Assembly: GCF_013363995.1 (NCBI RefSeq)
Contig: NZ_JABWGO010000009.1
Location: forward strand, 310,001 to 374,000
Origin: Nonomuraea rhodomycinica
Lineage (GTDB): Bacteria > Actinomycetota > Actinomycetes > Streptosporangiales > Streptosporangiaceae
Direction: 5' to 3'
Length of the DNA stretch: 64,000 nt
Shown: positions 7,714 to 13,201 of the stretch, piece by piece
Position numbering within the stretch: position 1 is the first letter of the stretch
How the letters are laid out: every line of letters begins with the position of its first letter
Position numbers and translations under genes: made by a program
The notes under the pieces: model-generated
What the model was told of the DNA's origin: nothing
The model's input: only the letters and a program-made list of their open reading frames with translations
Databases searched by the model: none

Positions 7714-8544
7714 TCACCTGGTCGCGCACGACGCCGGCCGGCCGGATCCGTACCCCTGCTTGAAGGCGTTCACCCGCTGCTCGGACGAGCCGTGCGTGAA
7801 CGAGTCGGGATCGACCCGCCCCTGGGTGCGCTGCTGGATCCGATCGTCGCCCACCGCCGCCGCCGCGTCCAGTGCCTCGGCGATGTCGGTGTCGGTGAAG
7901 GGCTTGTCGTAGAAGCCGGTGTCGATGGCGTTCTTGGCCCACACGCCCGCGTAGCAGTCGGCCTGGAGCTCCGTGGCCACCGAGCCGCCGCCCTCCAGCG
8001 CGCCGGTCAGGTTCTGCACGTGGTGCCCGTACTCGTGGGCGATCACGTACGCCTGGGCGAACGGGCCGCCCTTGGCGCCGAACCGGCTGTGCAGGTCGTC
8101 GAAGAAGCTCAGGTCGAGGTAGACGCGCTGGTCGCCGGGGCAGTAGAACGGGCCGACCGAGGAGTCGGCCGCGCCGCAGGCCGTGCGGACGCCGCCCGAG
8201 TACAGGATGGTCTTGGCGGGCCGGTATCCCGAGACCTCGTCCTTCCAGTAGTCCTGGATGCTGTTGACCACGCCGATCACCCGGCACTTCTCCGACTGGT
8301 CGGCGTCCTTGCCGGTCTTGCACTCCTGCGACAGGTTGGTGGCCGGCTGGCGCTGGGCGGGCTGCTTGTCGCCGCCCCCGCCGACGTTGTTCAGCAGGAA
8401 CACCACGACCATGACGATCAGGGTGACGATGCCGCCTCCCAGGACCATGCCGCCGGGGAAGCCGCCCCCTCCGCCGCCTCCGCCGCTGCCGCCGACGTCC
8501 TCCACCTGGGAGGAGTCGAGGTTGACGTCGTCTCGGAAGTCCAT
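7714..8544 (-). CDS. Neutral zinc metallopeptidase (YpfJ family)
   Basis: A 276-residue membrane-anchored protein. It starts MDFRDDVNLDSSQVEDV, then a Gly-rich linker, one transmembrane helix (about residues 32-54) and a large domain with the zinc motif HEYGHH near residue 170, YVDLSFFDDL before it and HGSSEQRVNAFKQGY at the C-terminus. This is the architecture of the putative neutral zinc metallopeptidase family (YpfJ/DUF4344-like). The ATG at 8544 gives the canonical N-terminus; an in-frame extension is unsupported. Its substrate is unknown. It is divergent from lysE. Confidence 0.9.
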   Translation of the reverse strand: MDFRDDVNLDSSQVEDVGGSGGGGGGGGFPGGMVLGGGIVTLIVMVVVFLLNNVGGGGDKQPAQRQPATNLSQECKTGKDADQSEKCRVIGVVNSIQDYWKDEVSGYRPAKTILYSGGVRTACGAADSSVGPFYCPGDQRVYLDLSFFDDLHSRFGAKGGPFAQAYVIAHEYGHHVQNLTGALEGGGSVATELQADCYAGVWAKNAIDTGFYDKPFTDTDIAEALDAAAAVGDDRIQQRTQGRVDPDSFTHGSSEQRVNAFKQGYGSGRPASCATR

Positions 8545-8648
8545 CGCCAACGTCCCTTCTCGTGTGCCCGCATCCACAGCTTCCCGAAAGAGCGCCGGAG
8601 ATTCCATGGCGGTGACGACGGGCCGGTCGGGGGTCCCCCGATGATTTT

Positions 8649-8674
8649 TCGGATATGTCCGATAATCTTCGGGA
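8649..8674 (+). promoter_or_regulatory. Probable lysE-type promoter with inverted repeat
   Basis: TCGGA-tatg-TCCGA (8649-8662) is a 14-bp inverted repeat directly followed by GATAAT (8661-8666), a good -10 hexamer. The start ATG is at 8675, so the mRNA would have a leader of only about two bases. The repeat overlaps the promoter, as expected of a repressor site. No regulator is adjacent. Confidence 0.45.
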
Positions 8675-9316
8675 ATGACCGCTGGCTTGATCGGGATCGC
8701 GCTCGTGTCCCTCGGCATGGTTCTCACGCCGGGCCCGAACATGATCTACCTCGTGTCGCGCTCCATCACCCAGGGCCGGCGGGCGGGGCTGATCTCGCTC
8801 ACCGGCGTCGCGCTGGGCTTCAGCATCTACCTGACCGCCACCTGCCTCGGCCTGACCGCGATCTTCGCGTACGTGCCGGCCGCGTACACCGTGCTCAAGC
8901 TGGCCGGGGCCGCGTACCTGCTGTGGCTGGCCTGGAACGCCGTCAAGCCCGGGGGAACCTCCGCCTTCGAGCCGCGCGAGCTGTCCGTGGAGCCGCCGCG
9001 CAAGCTGTTCGCCATGGGCCTGTTCACCTGCCTGCTCAACCCCAAGATCGCCATTCTGTACCTGTCGCTGCTGCCGCAGTTCATCGACCAGCAGATGGGG
9101 CACGTGCTGCTGCAGAGCCTGGCGCTCGGCTCGGTCCAGATCGCCATCGGCACGCTCGTCAACGGCATCATCGCGGTCAGCGCCGGCAGCCTGGCCGCCT
9201 TCCTGGCCCGCCGCCCGCTGTGGCTGCGTGTGCAGCGGTACTTCATGGGCGCCGTCCTGGGCGGCATCGCCATCCGCCTGGCCACCGACCGTTCCAAGGC
9301 CCTGCTGACGGCCTGA
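8675..9316 (+). CDS. LysE/RhtB family amino-acid exporter
   Basis: A 213-residue inner-membrane exporter, about six transmembrane helices. The family signature is clear: GMVLTPGPNMIYLVSRSITQGRRAG at residues 14-38 and FMGAVLGGIAIRLA near the C-terminus. The length is typical (200-215). It probably exports amino acids or related metabolites, but the substrate cannot be read. It is convergent with the MFS gene that follows. Confidence 0.92.
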   Translation: MTAGLIGIALVSLGMVLTPGPNMIYLVSRSITQGRRAGLISLTGVALGFSIYLTATCLGLTAIFAYVPAAYTVLKLAGAAYLLWLAWNAVKPGGTSAFEPRELSVEPPRKLFAMGLFTCLLNPKIAILYLSLLPQFIDQQMGHVLLQSLALGSVQIAIGTLVNGIIAVSAGSLAAFLARRPLWLRVQRYFMGAVLGGIAIRLATDRSKALLTA

Positions 9317-9342
9317 CGCCCGGGCCGGCGCCGGACCCGGCG

Positions 9343-10539
9343 TCACGCCGAGGGGACGGGCGCCTTCGCCGTGCCGGGTTCGGTCGCGGCGGCCCGGCCC
9401 CGGCCGCGTTCCGGAAGCAGCGTGAGCAGCCCCAGTACGGCCAGCGTCGCGCCGAGCCAGAGCGGCGCCCGCAGGCCGTACGCGTCGATGGCCAGCCCGC
9501 CGGCCGACGAGCCCACCATCACGCCGAACGTGATGAACGACGAGTGGACCGTGTTCACCAGCGGGCCCGTGTTGCCGGCGCGCTGGACGCGGGTGACCAT
9601 GGCCGGGTTCATGGTGACGCCGACCAGGCCGACGCCCAGCATGAACGCCACCGCCGCCACGTTCACGTGGGCCAGCAGCGCGAACCCCGCCAGGAACGCC
9701 GCGTTCAGGGCCAGGCCGCACACCAGCACCGCGATCGTGTGCCGGTCGGCGAGGCGGCCCACGACGTGGTTGCCGGCGACCGTCGCGGCGCCGTAGGCGA
9801 TGAGCAGGTACGGGACCGTCCCGGTGGCGAACCCGGCCAGGCCGGTGAGGATCGGGTTGAGGTAGCTGAACGCGGAGAACGTCGCGCCGATGATGAGCGT
9901 GCTGGTGAGGAACGCCGACAGCAGGCGTACGTCCCGGAACACCGCGAGCTGTCCGCGCAGGCCTCCGCCCTCGGCGCCCCCGCCGTCGGCGCGTCCGACC
10001 GGCGGGACGCCCCAGAAGGCGGCCGGTGCGGCGACCAGCGTGAGCGCGCTGACGGCCCAGAACGCCGCCCGCCATCCGAACCGATCGCCGATCATCGTGG
10101 ACAGCGGCAGGCCGAGCAGGGTGCCGACCATCAGCCCGTTCATCACCACGGCGATGGCCCGGCCGCGCACCTCGGGCCGGGCGAGCCGCACGGTCAGCGA
10201 GAGCGTCACACCGAAGAACGCCTGGGCGGCGACGCCGGTGATGATCCGCGCCGCCATCATGACCGGGTAGGACGGGGCCACGGCCGCCAGCACGTTGCCG
10301 GCCAGGAAGACGGCGAACAGCGTCATCAGGGCCTCCCTGGGGCGCAGCCGCGACAGGGCCACGGTCATGAACGGCCCGCCGAGGGCCATCGCCGCCGCGA
10401 AGGCGGTAATGAGGTACCCGATCTGCGGAACGGTGGCGCCGAGCCCCCGGGCCATCTGCGGCATCAGCCCCGCGACGGCGAACTCGCTGGTGACCATGGC
10501 GAAGATGCCGAAGGCCAGGACGTACACGGATCTGGGCAA
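9343..10539 (-). CDS. MFS transporter, DHA1/AraJ-like
   Basis: A 12-helix drug/metabolite:H+ antiporter of about 398 residues. Helix 1 is VYVLAFGIFAMVTSEFAVAG, followed by the conserved loop LSRLRPREAL. It starts at TTG (10539), six bases after GGAGGAG; the upstream GTG at 10563 would place the RBS inside the gene and overlap the operator at 10556-10575. It lies 76 bases downstream of a TetR gene on the same strand, and the two carry matching operator-like sites. It probably exports a compound sensed by that TetR. Confidence 0.9.
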   Translation of the reverse strand: MPRSVYVLAFGIFAMVTSEFAVAGLMPQMARGLGATVPQIGYLITAFAAAMALGGPFMTVALSRLRPREALMTLFAVFLAGNVLAAVAPSYPVMMAARIITGVAAQAFFGVTLSLTVRLARPEVRGRAIAVVMNGLMVGTLLGLPLSTMIGDRFGWRAAFWAVSALTLVAAPAAFWGVPPVGRADGGGAEGGGLRGQLAVFRDVRLLSAFLTSTLIIGATFSAFSYLNPILTGLAGFATGTVPYLLIAYGAATVAGNHVVGRLADRHTIAVLVCGLALNAAFLAGFALLAHVNVAAVAFMLGVGLVGVTMNPAMVTRVQRAGNTGPLVNTVHSSFITFGVMVGSSAGGLAIDAYGLRAPLWLGATLAVLGLLTLLPERGRGRAAATEPGTAKAPVPSA

Positions 10540-10555
10540 GAGACGCTCCTCCAAG

Positions 10556-10575
10556 TTTTGCACTGATCGATGCAG
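10556..10575. promoter_or_regulatory. Operator-like site upstream of MFS gene
   Basis: The site contains TGCA-ctgatcga-TGCA, beginning with the 11-mer TTTTGCACTGA. The same 11-mer, inverted, occurs in front of the tetR gene (11244-11254). It ends about 17 bases upstream of the chosen MFS start, a position where a repressor would block transcription initiation. Confidence 0.6.
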
Positions 10576-10615
10576 AATGCGGGCATGGTCGTGGCCCCGA
10601 CGGCGGGGCCGGGGT

Positions 10616-11215
10616 TCAGGAGGCGGTGAGGGCGTCCAGCGCCGTCTCGGCGATGGACTCCAGCGTGGCGCGGTCGGCCCCGCCCTGGGCGGAGACGCGG
10701 ATGCCGGCCGTCACGGCGTTGAGATAGCGGGCCAGCGAGGCCGCGTCGCGCGACGACCGGACGTCGCCGTCGCGGCGACCCTCCTCGATGGCCGCGCGCA
10801 GCGACTCCAGGCGGCGCGCCGCGTCCTGTTCGAGAAGCCGGGCTATCTCCGCGTCGCGCCCGCCGAACTCCACCGTCGTGTTCACGCCCAGGCACCCGAT
10901 GCTGGGCGCGTCGCCCCGGAACGTGAACTCGTCGTCGATGATCCGGGCGAACAGCGCCCGGATCCGCTCGACGGCGGGCCGGTCGCCGTCCTCCAGGATC
11001 GCCGCCTGGGCGGCCGTCATGGTCTGGGTGTAGCGGATCAGCGCCCGCCGGAACAGCTCGTGCTTGCTGGTGAACGCGTTGTAGACGCTGCTGCGGTCGA
11101 GGCCGGTGGCCTCGCACAGGTCGCGCGTGGAGGTGCCCTCGTAGCCGTGCAGCCAGAAGGCCCGCATCGCCTGTTCGAGCACCCGGTCCTCGTCGAACGC
11201 CCGCGGTCGTGCCAT
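10616..11215 (-). CDS. TetR/AcrR family repressor of adjacent MFS gene
   Basis: A 199-residue repressor: MARPRAFDEDRVLEQAMRAF, HTH of GTSTRDLCEATGLDRSSVYN with a following AFTSKHELFRRAL helix, and a ligand domain with the SIGCLGVNTTVE segment typical of YcdC/AcrR-like members. The MARPR start at ATG 11215 is canonical. It is followed by the MFS gene and flanked by two similar operators (11233-11254 and 10556-10575), which strongly suggests autoregulation plus efflux control. The inducer is unknown. Confidence 0.9.
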   Translation of the reverse strand: MARPRAFDEDRVLEQAMRAFWLHGYEGTSTRDLCEATGLDRSSVYNAFTSKHELFRRALIRYTQTMTAAQAAILEDGDRPAVERIRALFARIIDDEFTFRGDAPSIGCLGVNTTVEFGGRDAEIARLLEQDAARRLESLRAAIEEGRRDGDVRSSRDAASLARYLNAVTAGIRVSAQGGADRATLESIAETALDALTAS

Positions 11216-11232
11216 GGGAGGCACGCTACCCG

Positions 11233-11254
11233 TTATGCACCACTCAGTGCAAAA
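11233..11254. promoter_or_regulatory. Operator-like site upstream of tetR gene
   Basis: TGCAC-cactca-GTGCA (11236-11251), with an adjacent AAAA, lies 18 bases upstream of the tetR ATG. It has the same 16-bp TGCA-N8-TGCA layout as the site before the MFS gene and shares the 11-mer TTTTGCACTGA in opposite orientation. Confidence 0.6.
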
Positions 11255-11348
11255 CCCGCGTCCCTCCGCGGCCGTCGCCTCCTTCCACCTCAGACGACAA
11301 CCGAGAGTTGTCACCCTGTCGCCTTCGTTGTTGGATCGCGCGACCCGG

Positions 11349-11552
11349 ATGCCGGTTCGCTGGTCGCATGCGCAGATCGATCTGGTCGAGGCGTACCGCG
11401 GGGAGACGTTCCTGCTGCCAGCGACGCAACCCGGCCCGAAGCCGGTGAAGGAGCACCACGTGACGGAGATCGCCGCGATCGCGCACGACGTGGTGCGGGA
11501 GTCGACCGGCGGCAGCGCGACAGCCGTACTGACGATCGGAGCCACACGATGA
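11349..11552 (+). CDS. Small or truncated ORF coupled to alpha/beta hydrolase
   Basis: A 67-residue ORF from ATG 11349, possibly longer from TTG 11328. The sequence (MPVRWSHAQIDLVEAYRGET, then FLLPATQPGPKPVKEHHVTE and AAIAHDVVRESTGGSATAVL) looks like genuine protein, with a strand-helix pattern resembling the C-terminal part of a larger enzyme. Its stop overlaps the hydrolase ATG (ATGA). No good RBS is seen and the upstream part would run into the tetR promoter, so it may be a remnant of a deleted gene that still couples translation. Family not recognised. Confidence 0.4.
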   Translation: MPVRWSHAQIDLVEAYRGETFLLPATQPGPKPVKEHHVTEIAAIAHDVVRESTGGSATAVLTIGATR

Positions 11553-12604
11553 ACACCCCTGCCAACCACCCGGCGAGCACCCCGGCAGGCGCTTCGGCGA
11601 GCGTCGCGGGCTTCGCCGCCGCGAACCTGTCGCGCGCGACCGGAGCCGGGCTGGACCCCCACGAGTACCTGCGCGTCACCGGCGAGCTGGCCGACCTGGA
11701 CCACTGGGGCGAGGCGTTCATGCGCGCCGCGCGCGCCCATCTCGCGCGCGCCGAGCGGGCGGCCGGCGCGATCTCGGCGGGCGAGCACTTCCGGACGGCG
11801 GCACGCTGGTTCCACGTCGCCACCCTGGGGCCCGGCCCCGACGGCGCGCTCGCCGCCGCCGAGGCGGACGCCGCCATGGGCCGCGCGCTCGACCTGCTGG
11901 AGCCCGGGGCGCGCCGGATCGAGGGACCGAACTTCACCGGCTGGCTGCGCGGCCCGGCCGCCGCCCCTGCCACCGTGGTGGTGGTCCCGGGCCTGGACTC
12001 CGGCAAGGAGGAGTTCCACGACCTGATCGACGCCCTGCTGCGCCGGGGCATGGCCGTGTTCGCCATGGACGGGCCGGGACAGGGCGTGCGCGCGGCCACG
12101 ACCACCGTCCGCGCCGACTACCACCAGGTCATCGGCCAGGTCGCCGACGCGCTGGGCGTGGCGGAGGTGGGACTCGTCGGGCTCAGCCTCGGCGGCTACT
12201 ACGTCGCGGAGAGCGCCGCCCGGGAACCCCGCGTCGCCGCCGCCGTCACCGTCAGCGGCCCCTTCCGCCTGCGCTGGGACGATCTGCCGCACCCCGTACG
12301 CGACCTCCTCAGCCGGCGCGCCGGTGGAGAGGCGGCGGCCCGCCGCTTCGCCGGCCAGGTGGACCTGTCCGCCCTCGCCCCGCGGATCACCTGCCCGCTG
12401 CTCGTGGTGGACGGCGGCCAGGACGTCATCCCCGGAGTGACGGACGGCGAGTCGCTGGCCCGCCTGGCCCGACACGGACAGTACGTGCGCGTCCCCCACG
12501 GCGACCACCTGCTCGGCAACGCCCGCCCGGACTGGCTCCCGGCCGCCGCCGACTGGATGTCCGCAGCGCTCACAAAGCCCGCCCCACCGGCTCCGCCGCG
12601 CTGA
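11549..12604 (+). CDS. Alpha/beta hydrolase (DUF1100/FrsA-like)
   Basis: A 351-residue cytoplasmic hydrolase. The N-terminal 130 residues form a helical cap. The hydrolase core follows: VVVVPGLDSGKEEFHDLID (oxyanion region), FAMDGPGQGVRA, nucleophile elbow GLSLGGYY with catalytic Ser, LLVVDGGQDVIPG with the acid, and a late His in PHGDHLLGN. The order resembles dihydropseudooxynicotine hydrolase-type and FrsA-like C-C or ester hydrolases. The ATG at 11549 overlaps the preceding ORF stop. The substrate is unknown. Confidence 0.85.
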   Translation: MNTPANHPASTPAGASASVAGFAAANLSRATGAGLDPHEYLRVTGELADLDHWGEAFMRAARAHLARAERAAGAISAGEHFRTAARWFHVATLGPGPDGALAAAEADAAMGRALDLLEPGARRIEGPNFTGWLRGPAAAPATVVVVPGLDSGKEEFHDLIDALLRRGMAVFAMDGPGQGVRAATTTVRADYHQVIGQVADALGVAEVGLVGLSLGGYYVAESAAREPRVAAAVTVSGPFRLRWDDLPHPVRDLLSRRAGGEAAARRFAGQVDLSALAPRITCPLLVVDGGQDVIPGVTDGESLARLARHGQYVRVPHGDHLLGNARPDWLPAAADWMSAALTKPAPPAPPR

Positions 12605-12790
12605 TCACCGACGCCACGCCCGGCAGGGGACCATCACCGGCTCGATCAGGAAATCCCGGCCGCTGTCCTCCATCGCGCCCACCTGGATCACTCCGGTCCT
12701 GGAGGACCGCGGTGCAGTGCGGGGCCTTCGGCACGTCGTCGCTGAACTCCCTCGACGGGAGGCGGGCGAGGAGGGCGAAGCGCCTGTCGA
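12605..12790. other. Non-coding spacer, no gene recognised
   Basis: Together with the tandem repeat and hairpin that follow, 12605-12891 holds about 290 bases without a convincing gene. Open frames exist on both strands, but they have no RBS, no family resemblance, and gain their length from repeats and high GC. It may be decayed coding sequence. Confidence 0.5.
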
Positions 12791-12838
12791 AGAGGCCGAT
12801 CGAGAGGCCTATGGAGAGGCCGATGGAGAGCCCGAGCA
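12791..12838. repeat. 12-bp tandem repeat, about 3.5 copies
   Basis: Units AGAGGCCGATCG, AGAGGCCTATGG and AGAGGCCGATGG, then a degenerate AGAGCCCGAGCA, follow each other in phase. Read on the minus strand they encode a repeated Ser-Ile-Gly-Leu, on the plus strand Glu-Arg-Pro-Met. Because the period is a multiple of three, open frames persist without meaning that the region is coding. Confidence 0.7.
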
Positions 12839-12850
12839 CGACCCGAAGCA

Positions 12851-12887
12851 AGAAGGGCCATGCCGTCGGTCACGGCATGGCCCTTCT
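12851..12887 (-). terminator. Strong terminator of tRNA-Ser(GGA)
   Basis: A perfect 16-pair stem (12851-12866 with 12872-12887) with a five-base loop lies five bases beyond the CCA end of the minus-strand tRNA. On the minus strand the stem is followed by TGCTTCG, so the T tract is poor, but the stem is exceptionally stable. Confidence 0.75.
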
Positions 12888-12891
12888 GAGC

Positions 12892-12979
12892 TGGCGGAGG
12901 ATGGGGGATTTGAACCCCCGATAGGTTGCCCTATACACGCTTTCCAAGCGTGCGCCCTCGGCCACTAGGCGAATCCTCC
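12892..12979 (-). tRNA. tRNA-Ser(GGA), CCA encoded
   Basis: An 88-base type II tRNA on the minus strand. The acceptor strands are GGAGGAT and ATCCTCC with discriminator G and CCA. The anticodon stem-loop cacgc-ttggaaa-gcgtg gives GGA (reads UCC/UCU), the variable arm is long and the T arm is GGGGG-TTCAAAT-CCCCC. Its D arm is identical to that of the tRNA-Ser(CGA) at 5064-5153. Confidence 0.97.
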
Positions 12980-13078
12980 GCCGACGAGCTTACCGGACTT
13001 CCGGCGGTGCGGAGACCACGATTTCCGAGGCGGATTTCGCTGCAGCGAGCACTGCCGTATCCCGCTAGACTGTCCAAG

Positions 13079-13166
13079 GACCCCTCGCGCGGCGTCATCC
13101 TGTGAACCTCCCCAGGGCCGGAAGGCAGCAAGGATAAGCGGGCTCTGGCGGGTGTGCGAGGGGTTC
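13079..13166 (+). ncRNA. ffs: Bacterial small SRP RNA (4.5S)
   Basis: The conserved domain IV is present (GTGAACCTCCCCAGGGCCGG, the GGAA tetraloop, then AAGGCAGCAAGGATAAGCGG). The closing helix pairs CCCCTCGC (13081-13088) with GCGAGGGG (13156-13163). TAGACT at 13066-13071 is a good -10 element about seven bases before the 5' end. The RNA directs signal-recognition-particle targeting with Ffh. Location just before dnaX is typical of actinomycetes. Confidence 0.93.
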
Positions 13167-13186
13167 TCTTCGTTTGAGCCCCTCGC
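13156..13186 (+). terminator. Hairpin competing with SRP RNA closing stem
   Basis: GCGAGGGG (13156-13163), the 3' strand of the SRP RNA closing helix, can also pair with an identical CCCCTCGC at 13179-13186, 15 bases before the dnaX ATG. The loop is TTCTCTTCGTTTGAG. It could act as a terminator or processing signal, or fold the dnaX leader in read-through transcripts. Confidence 0.5.
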
Positions 13187-13201
13187 AGGCGGGATGGTCG
13201 C

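Noticed and set aside
7628..10075. Minus-strand frame spanning metalloprotease, LysE and MFS genes
   Set aside because: It runs across three well-supported genes with recognisable families; it is a GC-bias artefact.
12570..12851. Minus-strand membrane-like ORF with SIGL repeats
   Set aside because: The repeats come from a 12-bp tandem repeat in phase with codons; no RBS or family resemblance.
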